Positions 35,260 through 45,865 of a DNA stretch of 64,000 bases are shown in pieces. Under the pieces are notes generated by a model. The model saw nothing but the letters and a program-made list of their open reading frames with translations, did no database searches and had not been told where the DNA came from. The DNA is from Sanghuangporus weigelae. Lineage: Eukaryota > Basidiomycota > Agaricomycetes > Hymenochaetales > Hymenochaetaceae. The stretch is taken from assembly GCA_033182465.1 (NCBI GenBank), contig CP137330.1, forward strand, positions 62,001 to 126,000. Reading direction: 5' to 3'. Position numbers and translations under genes: made by a program. Within the stretch, counting starts at the first letter, position 1, and the number at the start of each line of letters is the position of its first letter.

Positions 35260-36640
35260 TGAATCAGGTAAAGATAGCTATCAAGCTAGTGTTTGTATGA
35301 GAGAAGATTCCAACTCGCTTTGTGGGGCGTTTGGAAGATGAATTAAACTGACACTTGGATGGCTCGTTTGGCCTCCTTTTATACTCTACAGGTGTGGCTA
35401 TGCTATGGCTACTACTATAACTATCTACCTCTGTCTTTATGCTGTCCACAATCCTTTCCTTGTCAATTCCTTGCATTCTGAGTCAATTCCTAGAGTTCCT
35501 TGTCGATTCTGATTGTACTTCATGTTCTGGTTTGTTCTACCAGTTTCTCAGCTCTACAATGCTGTGTGCTACAATGCCTGAGTTCTACTGCTATAGTTTA
35601 ATTGTTACTAGCACCTTCTGGTGCATACTTTCTATCTTCAGCGATTTTGCTGGTAAGTCTTTGATACTGAGTTCTACCAGTTCTTTCTGGTTCGTTCCAC
35701 AGCTTTTCTTCCTCGGAGTTAGGACTTACATGCTTCTTCCGACTCGGACTATCTGACTGATGCTTTAACTCCTATTGACTCGTCCTGCTACTCTGTCTGT
35801 GTGGGCTGGAATGTCTTTACTCTCATCTACTACTTGCAATCGCTTCTTATCTCTTTTCTGATAAGATTACCTTCGCATATCTAGCGATCGTCGATCTTCA
35901 TGGATTCCGAGCTTCTGTGCCTGCTCGGTATGACATCTTCCTCCGGAAGTCCTGTGGGTTCTCCCACCGGTGTTCTATCATCTACCGGAAAGCTTAACTT
36001 ATGTAGGTATGTTGTCATCCTTGTGAATCCTTCTTCTGGCGGCATCGGGATCTTGATCTTGCCGATGATGAACTTTATTCTATGTTCTATCATTAGCTCA
36101 GTGATCCGTTCGTCTATAATTGATACTCCTTCTGTATCAATGAGTTTAATGAATTCTTTGACTCTATTCGATGTATTCTCTGCTACTCGTCGTACTATTT
36201 CATTAGATCCCTTCCTATATGGTATGTCAATGTTAATATGAATAAATTGACATTCCTCTTTATGTTTACGCTTCGGGAATTTAATCTGTACTCCCGCGTT
36301 CGTTAAGTAATCTCATTTGTCATGTGAGAATATTGCTATCATATGTTCATATGTTATGTATCCTGGGTTAGGCTTTTCTACCCCGTCTTGTACAATGTAT
36401 CCTGGGAATATCCTGTGTGTTGCTCGTATGTCGAAGTTCATTTGTAATACTTCGGTCATCAGGATCGATGTAATTATTGTACAGTAAATGTCCCATCCGA
36501 TTTGATATGCTTGTTGACATTTTTCACAGTCCTTTACTTCTGGCCATTCACTGGCTCGTCCTTGGTTAACTATTCTCTTTGTCATGGCTTCGAGCATTCT
36601 CGATGAGCGTGTATACATCTTGTTTGTATGCTGTCACGTG
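35260..36640 (-). mobile_element. Retroelement-like coding remnant, unclassified
   Basis: Minus-strand coding-like fragments lie between LTR-like sequences. One reads KIKIPMPPEEGFTRMTTYLH; another has DCEKCQQAYQIGWDI. The charged composition suggests an old gag-type region, but no protease, reverse transcriptase or integrase motif is seen. It is broken in several places and looks ancient. Confidence 0.3.
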
Positions 36641-37599
36641 CATACTATAATGCTGACTAAAGCAATTTCTAACAGCATGGCCGCGAGCACATAGGACAGA
36701 GGCTGTGGTTAACCATGGGCGCAGGACTACTACTATCAGATGTTGAAGTTGCAGCAAGGCACAGAAGAGTTGTAGTGGAACATACACAGCCACCAAGAGT
36801 GATGGAAGGAGATCGGCAAGCATTGCTAATCCTGAACCCAGATATCACTATCTCCCCCATGATTGAGGATTAAGAGGCAGAAGCTCGGCCTGAGAACAGA
36901 GCGCCAGAGAAGCAATGGCTTGGCAACCATCAGGTGGACCCAGTGTATGATCGATAGGGTGGGTGGATGATCAGACTAGGTCTGTAGGTGCGATCCTAAT
37001 GGGCTAGGGTGTTCGATCCTATAGGGAGCGAGCGAGAATGAATCGGGGAAACCAGACAAAGAAGGGTGATCCGGAAGACTCCCTTGAGACAGACTGAGAC
37101 TCTGGCCTACTCTGTGGGAACCATGGATAGACGGAATACCTCCAGCCAGTACGGCCGGTGTGAACTATCTAAAAAGGGGGAAAAAGGGGGAGCGAATACA
37201 CGTAGGCAAGATGTGATACTCAATGGTTGTCTAGGGGGACCAATCCGGCTGTGCTGTAGTGAACCGAGTGAATACTTCGGCGACTTGATCACCTCGGAGA
37301 TGAGTCGACAAAGAAAGAAGACAAGCTGAGAGTATCCAAGTCACCCCCGGGACGTCCGGACTAGTCTAGGCAAGGAAGACGAGACACCCAAGGCGGGTAC
37401 TACGGCTTTCTATGACTGACAGAGTCGGTCGGGACGGTCTGAGAGGCTTCGGAACAGAGGATGTGTGTGCTGAACAGATCTCTGGTATTCGCTATCTGAA
37501 AACTACAACATCTGGGTGGGTTTTATAGACTATGAGGGTCCAAAACATGTACAAAATGACTGATCTGGGACTGGGGGAGGATCGTGACAAGATGTGAGG

Positions 37600-37749
37600 T
37601 AAAACGTAATAAAACCACAACAAGGAGCATGAAACCGACAAGACAGAAGTCTAGTGGACTACAGGAAACTGTGAAACGGGATGAAATCATAGCAAGGAGT
37701 GTGAAACTGACGCGATAAGGGTCAGATGGACTGCAAGGCAATGTGAAAC
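37600..37749. repeat. Imperfect tandem repeat, 2 x about 72 bp
   Basis: Two diverged units end in TGTGAAAC at 37670-37677 and 37742-37749. Each contains a CAAGGAG(C/T)(A/G)TGAAAC-like segment followed by GTGGACTACAGG or ATGGACTGCAAGG. Confidence 0.7.
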
Positions 37750-38311
37750 AACATAAAAACTGTCCAGGATGGGTCCTCCGAACCACGCAACCAAGTCGGT
37801 GAACAAACCGGATGGAGAGATCGAACGGATGTACCAGTCGGCGAACTCCGATTGGAAGTCCGAACCTCGGAGATCACTTCGGCAAAGTCCGAACAACGGA
37901 GCGCACCTCGTGGAACGTCTGGGATGAAGGTACGCGATCGTTGGGTACCTCGAAACAGGTCGGAATGATCCCTGGTGGTGTGAAACGCTGATGAAAAGGC
38001 TTAGGGTCCCTTCAGGAGTCTGGGTCCAGGCTTTGGAGTGCTGATATCCGCTTGGGTGACTGAGGCGGAGGTCAGCGAGTGGTAGTGTGACAAAGTATGG
38101 ACAACGAAATATGGTGTGGCGCCTATCGCGCAGTATTAACGGGTCTTCAGGGTCTTGGAATGTGACATATGTGCAATGGAAAGTGAAATGGGGTGAGCCA
38201 AGATATGTACGAAGTCTCGGGTGCATCCTAAGGTATGGTGGACCGCTCGGAAGGATCGAATCAAGTCGTATACACCCTTTGTGACTGTTGGAGTCACTCG
38301 GGCAGGTGATA

Positions 38312-38334
38312 CACCAGTGTGTTAGACACTGGTG
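38312..38334. repeat. Perfect hairpin, 9 bp stem
   Basis: CACCAGTGT and ACACTGGTG flank a 5 nt loop (GTTAG). It could be a small structured repeat end; no role is evident. Confidence 0.8.
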
Positions 38335-38585
38335 AGGTATGTACAATACTCGACCGCTGACGCCCAGAATAGCGGTGTGCGCTACACCAGCCTAGGTAAT
38401 GGAGAAGGATCGCGGGGTAAAGATAAAGAGAGATTAACATGTGATAACAATTGCAGATCAGAGGAAGCACGGAGGAAGCTTCTCGATGCATCAGGGTGAT
38501 AGAACTCAAACAAACCTTGCTAGTATGGTAGAAATATTGTGATTCAACACTGGAGGAAAGTATCGGTGTTGACTCAACTGTAGAG

Positions 38586-39479
38586 TGTTGGTGTCAGGAA
38601 AAACATATTGTCTAGACCAATAGCAAGGCTGTAGTCGGTAGTTATAGGTAGTCGGTATTATTCAGTAGATAAGGTATTTAAGCGCCAGCTGAGCGGGGCA
38701 TTGTCCCACAGCAAAATTATTTTGTATCTTCAATCGAAACTATACCCCTTTGATTGAAACCTCTACTCTACTGTTAAGTCAAGCTTGAGCCTATAGCTTG
38801 CTTCTTAGTAGTACATCTTAGGGCTCCGACCGTATTCATATATGGGTACGGTTGTATAAAAGAAGTTTCATACGGATACGCCCGTATATATGGCACACCA
38901 GACCGTTATACGGATATGGACAGCTCGTATACGGGGAATACGCCGTATACGGCAGTTACAGAGTGAAAACTGTAGAATAGAAATAAAATGAGTTGAACAT
39001 GATCATTTTGAGTTATCTTGACCTTACATAGCGCAAATACCGCACTTCAAGTAGTTCACCCCTGCCAAAAGAAGGGTGCAGCGGACAAATCCAGTGGACT
39101 GCGATAGAAAGGAGATGTGTGGGAACAGTACTGTATTGAAGACGGCAGTCCCTTCCTCATTTTGGTAGCCTGGGAATATACTTTTCAAGTAAGTGATCTG
39201 CCAAATCACCAAAAATGGCATAAAATATACCTAATTCTATGCTACCGGGAGACACGGGGCCTTAGCTCCCGTATACGGCGTATAAGCCGTAAACGTCAAA
39301 TTTTCAGACCTTTGAATACGGATACGGCCGCATATATACGGCCCGTATGTTTTGCTCTTATTGTGTCATATGGATATGGCCGTACCCGTATACGGACAGC
39401 CCGTATATGGGTTATACGCATACGGTCGGAGCCCTAGTACATCTCTAACCTTTGCTCTACTCTCCAATTACTATTGTCA
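38586..39479 (+). mobile_element. Solo LTR-like sequence interrupted by a hAT MITE
   Basis: Outside the MITE, the sequence starts TGTTGGTGTCAGG and ends CTATTGTCA, giving TG...CA ends. It contains a TATTTAAG box at about 38676, a short transcribed-type leader and T-rich polyadenylation-type tract. Total without the insert is about 270 bp, a usual LTR size. No matching partner LTR or clear target duplication was found, so it is a putative solo LTR, probably Copia-like. Old, non-coding. Confidence 0.4.
38819..39436. mobile_element. hAT-type MITE, 618 bp, with 8 bp target-site duplication
   Basis: Terminal inverted repeats are TAGGGCTCCGACCGTA at the left and TACGGTCGGAGCCCTA at the right, 16 bp and perfect. 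Directly flanking both ends is GTACATCT (38811-38818 and 39437-39444), an 8 bp target-site duplication diagnostic of hAT-superfamily transposition; TAG/TAGGG ends also fit hAT. The interior has no coding sequence. It is packed with short GTATACGG/CCGTATAC words near both ends, like subterminal transposase-binding repeats. It must have been mobilised by a hAT transposase encoded elsewhere. The perfect duplication implies a recent insertion into the older LTR-like sequence. Confidence 0.9.
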
Positions 39480-39509
39480 GAAGGAGGAAGTAGGGACTTG
39501 TTCCGGTAT

Positions 39510-40100
39510 GCTCGGACTAACCACCTCGTCCGAAAACCCCGGTCCTAACAGGAATGATTCTTCTGGCTCTGCTACCGCAGACTTGGACATCGTAGCCGGG
39601 GTGGTGGCTTCTTTGCGTGCTCTGCGTGACGAGCTTTGTTGAAGTCCGTCCACCGAACCCGGTTCCAAGTCATTCTGAGCCTACGTCTATACAGTGTTGT
39701 ACCAAGAAAAGTCAGGTGCTGTTTCGGGAAAGCGAGTTCATATACATATGCATGCACACTCGGAATCCATCTTAGTCCAGTTGAGCAGATCGAATGCATT
39801 CATCTGAATCGCGTGCTGAGTGTTTATGATACACTCCCGTAAAAATAACTTTATAGTCTCCCGCTTGTCTCAAGTGACACAAAGAATGAGCTTACTTGAC
39901 GGTTCTCTGGACTGAAGTATGGAATTAGCCCTCCAGCGAGAGGAAGTTCTGAATATTCACATGACTCATCTTCCGAATGAGGGAGAATATTTCTCTTGTA
40001 AAGCAGCAAGACGCATAAAAACATGACACAAAGCTTCATTTGCAGAGTTGAGAGCATGCACTTTTCATGGCATGTGTTATGAGGATGAGAAGTAGAATCA
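39510..40100 (+). pseudogene. Duplicated 3' end of WAPL with flank, copy 2
   Basis: From about 39540 the sequence matches the last WAPL codons and 3' flank at 29564-30070 at roughly 75-80% by eye. The peptide reads NDSSGSATADLDIVAGVVAS then LRALRDELC, against NDSSKSATAGSDVVAGVAAS and LRALRDEFY in the gene. The match continues through flank landmarks such as TATACATATGCATG and TTTATAGTCTCC. Only the end of the gene is present, with no WAPL domain, so it is a non-functional segment. It lies convergent to the P-loop ATPase gene, as expected if the two were duplicated as a unit. Confidence 0.85.
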
Positions 40101-40476
40101 AAGTCCTGAATCACAAGAGAACTTGAATATGCCGAATCAAAATCATTTCCAGCAAATTCCCGGGGTCATCCTGGAACCTCTTTTCTTACGAAAAGGACTT
40201 TTCCTGAAGCAAATTGGTACGCAAAGTTTTATGCCCTTCGGAATAAGTCCAGATATATTACATTCAGAGTTCACAACAGTAATGAAGGAGTACGTTCACC
40301 GCGCACGATGCAATGCTCATCAATTGGGATATGAAAAATTACTTGGTACTATACATATAAGGGATTATCGGTTCAAAGCAAAAGAAGTCTAGAGGGTTAC
40401 ATGTAAACTTGAGAGTATCGCGTAGGCAATTACGCAATTACAGTCCGGGAAAGTATCGTACATTCGCATACTTGTA

Positions 40477-43400
40477 TTATGAATGCGCGGTGTCTTTCCT
40501 CTTCCTTTTCCTTTTGGAGTGACGCTCAGTACTCGATTGCGGGATCCAGCTCGGCACACCGCCCAATCTTCGTGGCACCACATCTTCTTTGTCCTCAGTG
40601 ACTTCAGGGCAGAATTTCCAGAACGACCGGTCCTCCCCTAAACAAGGCGTCATAACGCGCAGAAAATCTCTAGGTTCATCCTCGCCTGGGAGCATATATG
40701 GCGCCTTCCATCCCTGCGAACAAGCAAGCAGGGCATTCCAGCTTGAGCGCGTGATGCTCGATTCGCAAGTTCTCTGGATACAAGGAAGGATGTCGTTGCT
40801 GATACCGGCACACCAGATGTCAACTGCGACGTAACTTTTCCCACCCTCAACCTCGATGACCGTGTTCCTACCGGTGATGGAAGGCCGCGAGGCTGCCAAG
40901 GCGAAAACAACCCGCACGATGGGAGGTGGGTATTCAGTCTCCGCGTCTACAATGCCGAGCCTGTGCAGTTCTACCGCGTCGAGAACGTTCCACGCGGGAA
41001 CGTCAGTATATCTGGGATTGTTCTTCACCTGAAAGAATATGGCACTAATGAGGGACTGATCTATTTCATCTTCAAAGGAAAACGGAACAACTGCGTCCAC
41101 TGCTTCCCGGCCATTTGCGCAGAGCAAAGCGGCACCGCACATAAGCAAGCCTGCTAGATATTGACGCTGCAATACGGAATGCTGAAGGCACTTTATGAAG
41201 TGATTGAAGTGCATATGCGTATCTTTGAAGAGAGTGTCTATGTATTCTTGTATCCCTTCGATCTCTCTAAATAGAGTATGTAGGAAATCAGGAACAGTAA
41301 AGACACGATTCCATTCGATCAATTCTGGATCTACTGGGTAGCGAAGGTTTTCAGGATATTCGTTCGGGAAGGACGCGACAACTGGTAGCCTTATACTCCT
41401 CCACATGTCCTCGGTGTTTTTCCTAGAGACGGCTTCATCCCTAGCCAAAAGCAGAATCAGAAGCGCCACCAATTCTCCTCGGTCACCTCTGTTTACTGAG
41501 AAGTCGCCGAGAATGATCCTCATTGTAGGGAGAATCTTTTCAACGCAGTTCTTCATTACTACGAACGACGCTTCCGAAAGCACCGGCTCCGAAGAAGACA
41601 CGCTGACCATGGTTTGGTCTTCCGGGTCAAGGCGCAAGCAGATGCGCATATGGCTCTCCACGAATTTGTACTGAAATGGAGATGTACTTTCGAATTTGAT
41701 GGGAAGTCAATGACAAAGACATGCTATCATTTGGTTATCATTAATCTGCCAATTATCGTCTATTGCGGTCGTGTTGAGAAGCTTTATGACTGCGAAGCGA
41801 ATTGCGTCGCGGCGGACCAAGAACTTCGTCCTCGCATCATGATCATCGCGATCAGACGGCTGGCTTCCAGAAATTGAACCGAATTGAGTGTCACCACCTG
41901 AGATATCGCTCTCGATTGTCCATTTGTTAACACGCGCCATCCACCTACATTGAAGCACTCATAAGTAACATTCTCAGAACGCTGAAAAGTATAACACATA
42001 CAGGGGCCGGCCTAAGTGCATCATGGTCCATTCCGATGCTGCTTTCCGGACTGTCATCTCTCCTCCACCGAGTGTGATATTTTCAGCACCAAAAACATCA
42101 AATACACACCCTGTGAAAGCAGGGTTCAACTTCAGATGCTCTTCTACAATTCTTGCCGACCCGCTGGACTCATTTGGGAGTTCAAACGGGGACGAGAGTG
42201 GTGCGATACAATCCGCCGTAGATACGAACAAGGAGAAAAAAGGAACACCCTTCAGGTAATTTAGCCGATTACGGAGCATACTAAGGATCGGAGGCTTTCT
42301 GTAATCATTTTGAGCATTGGCTAGCATTGCGGATTCGTCAAATGCAACAACGAAGGCCGGATCGGACGATGACTTTAATGATTCAAGTTCAAGAGCAAGA
42401 GCTTCGCCGGCGGAAATTGGATTCAAACGTTCCTTCTTAGTCGAACCGATAGCCCGCTGTTGAATCCCTCTTAAGTTACCCTAAAATCACAAGAAAATAG
42501 CGAGACGTACAGAACTGACTGGATTTGCGAGTAATTCAGCTCGCTTGATTATTTCACTGTAAAACCTTAGGCGATCCGGGCTAGGGCCATTGTACCGTTG
42601 ACCCCTTGTCATGAACTGTCTGAAATCTGCCGAGGCTTGTCTATACATGTCCGGCGTCTTTGCATTCTCGGAACGGATTTTGATTATGATTTCTTCTAAT
42701 TTTGCCTTCACTGATTCGAAGAGTGCTTGAAAGAACGCGTCTATCCAGTTGATTGCATAAGACTCCTTGAACCGCCGAGGTGTTGAGCCATCAAGTTCCA
42801 TCGAATTCAGAAAGTATCTTCGGATTTTGTCATCGGGTGGAGGGAAGCCTGGTAGAGAAACAAAACACCTGAGTTTGTGTCCTTATGTCGTATAAAGTGA
42901 CCCACCAGCTGTATTAGGATCTCTCAGGCATATAGGAATGACGAAGTGCTCGGTGCCGAGTTGATCAACCATACGCGATTTTCCAGTGCCAGATGATTGA
43001 ATGACGGCGCACATGTTCGCGTAATGGTCCTTGTACCTCCTCTCGGCAGCGTACAACCTAGAAATATGCTTCCAAAGTTCCTCATGCAGTTTCCGTTGAT
43101 ACGGGAACTCCCATGCAGCAATGGTTGCTGAATGAGATGATCTTCAACTCAGAGCACAGTGTCCATAAAGTCTGCCGTACATACCACTCTCCTGTGCCCA
43201 ACGCTCAGCTAGCCTTTCGGAGCTACCGGGTCGCTGCTGGAAGAATGCTTATGGAGATCAATTATCATACTCATTCAATCCGTAAATCACAACTTACTAT
43301 CATTCATGAGTTCCGTGACTTTGTCCGTCCACGAAGCTTGATCAACGACATTATCCGCCAGCAATGTCTCCAGCTGTTTCAGTAACTTATTGCGTTCGCC

Positions 43401-43685
43401 AAGCTGCAGCTCTTCCAATAGAGAATAACAGGTGCCTTTATCTAAGAGCTCAAGGTCCACCTTTGTGTCCATACCCTGTTCCACACACGTCGAGAGGAAT
43501 TCCGCTACCAATTTGGCGAGGACCTTGATAAAAGGTGTAAGATCCATCGTTTCCCCTTCCACCACGAGGGAGGCGTAAATAGGGTACACGAGCACGTAAT
43601 GCTCCCTCCATGATGCATCTTTCGCCTGATTGAAGACTTTCTCCTGCCAGGTGCGGGAATCTGTTGCGTGAATGCCCACCTCCAT
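40477..43685 (-). CDS. Large P-loop ATPase (GTGKS) of the basidiomycete Crinkler-related type
   Basis: The start at 43685 gives MEVGIHATDSRTWQEKVFNQ and REHYVLVYPIYASLVVEGE. Exons then join to QRPGSSERLAERWAQES, TIAAWEFPYQRKLHEEL and RRYKDHYANMCAVIQ. The Walker A loop is SSGTGKSRMVDQLG near 42970. HFVIPICLRDPNTAG and the Walker B-like FVVAFDES follow, then PFFSLFVSTAD, a sensor-type strand. The C-terminal half, in one large exon, is mostly helical (FLHTLFREIEGIQEYID; AGLLMCGAALLCANGREAVD) and ends with a basic tail SKRKRKRKDTAHS, a possible nuclear signal. Around 950 residues. Proteins with this SSGTGKSR loop are expanded in Agaricomycetes and related fungi near Crinkler-type effectors. No nuclease or kinase motif was seen. 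Activity and partner are unknown; it appears intact. Confidence 0.75.
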
Positions 43686-43985
43686 AGTACCCAGAGTCGT
43701 CCCAGACTCGCCTGGCTATCCGAGTCGTAGACAATGTTTTCTTGTTCAGCCGTATTATGGCTCCTCGACCGATAAATCTGCAGACGAGTATAAAATTCGA
43801 ATGTGTTTGCTTGGATTCGTCGAAAAGCTGTCTGCTGCTAGCTGGCTAGTGCTAGTTCGTCACATTTTTGTCACATGCCATTGTCGATCACGATCATAAC
43901 TATAACATCAGCGGCAACCTCTGCTCTGCAGTAGATCGCTCATGGATGGCTGGCCTTGGCACATCGAGATAATCTGGCCCGTGTT

Positions 43986-44575
43986 CACCTTCTGAAGCCA
44001 CAATTCAGGCGTCTCGTCCCCACACATCCCTCAACCAGCTATACGCCTCGTCTTCCTCTTGTCCTCACTCTCCATCTTCCGCTTCTCACTCGTAACCCAG
44101 TTTACTCTCCAAATAAGTCTTCCTCAACCCCTCCTCGGTCAGGTTTGAAGGGAAGCCTAGCTTCACTCAATAACATCGATGCTTTCTCAACCGTCCGCTT
44201 CTTTAACAAGTCGAGTCAACAGCACTGCTGCTGGCATTCGGTGAATAACACGGACTCCAGAGACCTTCAAGAACAACGATGCTGTGATCGATCTTCTGCG
44301 ATTCAGAGCGATTCCGGTCCCGAGCCATTCTAAGCCTGTGTCTACGCAATTGTTATACCAAGAAAAATCAGATGCTATTTTGTTCGTTCTTCTGGGGAAG
44401 GCGAATCTGTACACATATATGTACATGCACCCTCGGAATTCATCTTAAATTTAACCAAGCAGACCAAATACAACTATCTGACTTGCATGCTGGCAGTTCT
44501 TGATGCACATTCTTCAAACGTGACTTGTAGTCTCCCGCTTGCTTCGAAAGCACATAAGTAATGAACGAACGGACA
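43986..44575 (+). pseudogene. Duplicated 3' end of WAPL with flank, copy 3
   Basis: The segment aligns with the last WAPL exons and flank at about 29205-29900. Landmarks are CAGGCGTCTCGTCC near its start, ATCTTCCGCTTCTC, AATAACATCGATGC against AATAATATCGATGC, TTTAACAAGTCGAGTCA and the 3' TAGTCTCCCGCTTG. It is more diverged than copy 2 and extends further upstream into the coding region. No open frame for a WAPL protein remains. It sits beside a decayed P-loop ATPase fragment, repeating the order seen at 39.5-43.7 kb. Confidence 0.8.
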
Positions 44576-44629
44576 AGGACAATGTAAAGTACTCAATCAT
44601 TCTATTCCATAGATTTACTCATTACTAGA

Positions 44630-45235
44630 CACTCGTTCCCTCAACCAAAGCACAAAGTCCAGTACCTCTTCATTGCTTTTGAAACTAGATTCTTGCATCG
44701 CCATCAGGTTGCAGCAGGAAGAACGTACGCTTATCGGAAGTCAATCAATATGACCCTTGTTAACCTGCAAATCACAACTTACTATCACTCATGGGTTCCA
44801 TGACGTTGAGCATCCAACTAACTTGATCAACGCGGCATCATCCAGTGTCCGCCAGCAACGTCTCCAACTGATTGCGTTCGTCGAGCCGTAGCCTTTCCAA
44901 CACAAGAAGAATCAGGTTTCCCTGATCAAATCACATCGGAGACTAGGGTCCATCTTCATATCCACATGCCGATCTACTGGGGCACACGTCAAATGACACA
45001 TATCGAAAGGAATGCCATTATCAGCAATGCGAGGACCTTGATCAGAGACATGAGGCCCCCGCTTTCACCACAACAGCAGTATGATAAGGACAACAGACGA
45101 TGATATCACACTGCCTCCACGAGGAAGCATCCTGCTTGAAAACTTTCTCCTTCCAGATGAAGGGGACTCACTTATCTCTGTATGAACGTCCACCCTGTGA
45201 GGACGACTCCGTCCGACTCAGGTCGGTCATTAGAA
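44630..45235 (-). pseudogene. Decayed copy of the 5' part of the P-loop ATPase gene
   Basis: It aligns with 43230-43685, the 5' exons of the neighbouring ATPase gene. Shared landmarks are AATCACAACTTACTATCA, CGCCAGCAA(T/C)GTCTCCA, GCGAGGACCTTGAT and GAA(G/A)ACTTTCTCCT. The rest of the gene is absent. It is clearly broken in several places and is treated as a fossil. Confidence 0.8.
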
Positions 45236-45865
45236 GTGCTCTGCGCACATGAATGATGGGAGAAGATTCCACACTACATAGGACAGTCTCAAGTCACAAA
45301 AGACCATACCTGTGAATCGTGTTAGGAACTGAATGATGAGAAAAAAAAGTAGAAAAATCTATTTTCTATCATAGTATCTACGTATACAATAATCATCCGC
45401 ATCCATATTCGTCGCAAGGGTAGTGGTATGGCGTGTATCGCAATCTACCAATCGTCATTTCATTTCGTTTCGGGCTCTACCTCGTCAGCACGAATAGCAG
45501 TGGGAGAGAAAAAAAAAGGCAAGGAGGACAACAGGTTGAGAGGGTGTGCACAAGCACAAAGAAGAGGCGCACACGATGAAAGCGATGAATAGCAGAAATG
45601 AGAAAAAAAGAGGAAGAGGTGGGATATACGGAGAAGGCGCGAGGCGTGAAGAACCATGTACCGAACGTGCGTGTAAGCGTGTATGCGTATGTACGATGCG
45701 GGAAGACAGAGATGATAAAAACAACCAACAAACAAGGGGAGGGGAAACACCCTTAGAAAAAGGGAAAGACAGTGACAAGAAAGCAAGAGGCTCGCAAACC
45801 CATGAAAAATAGATCCAATCCAGCCCAACGAGACCAGGAATTTTCATAACAGAACCTCCTCTCGC
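45236..45865. other. Intergenic, purine-rich
   Basis: About 630 bases with long A/G-rich stretches (45500-45790) and no recognised gene. It forms the 3' flank of the GH16 gene. Confidence 0.45.

Larger units (their letters stand above)
36641..38585. other. Repeat-rich stretch without a recognised gene
   Basis: About 1.9 kb. A plus-strand fragment at about 36676-36872 (RLWLTMGAGLLLSDVEVAAR) and a long minus open frame at 37687-38346 show no known family. The region contains a 72 bp imperfect tandem repeat and a hairpin listed separately, and resembles non-coding parts of LTR elements. No function is assigned. Confidence 0.35.

Noticed and set aside
45460-45847. Hydrophobic minus frames suggesting a membrane protein
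   Set aside because: They arise from a long purine-rich tract read in reverse and overlap each other in several frames.
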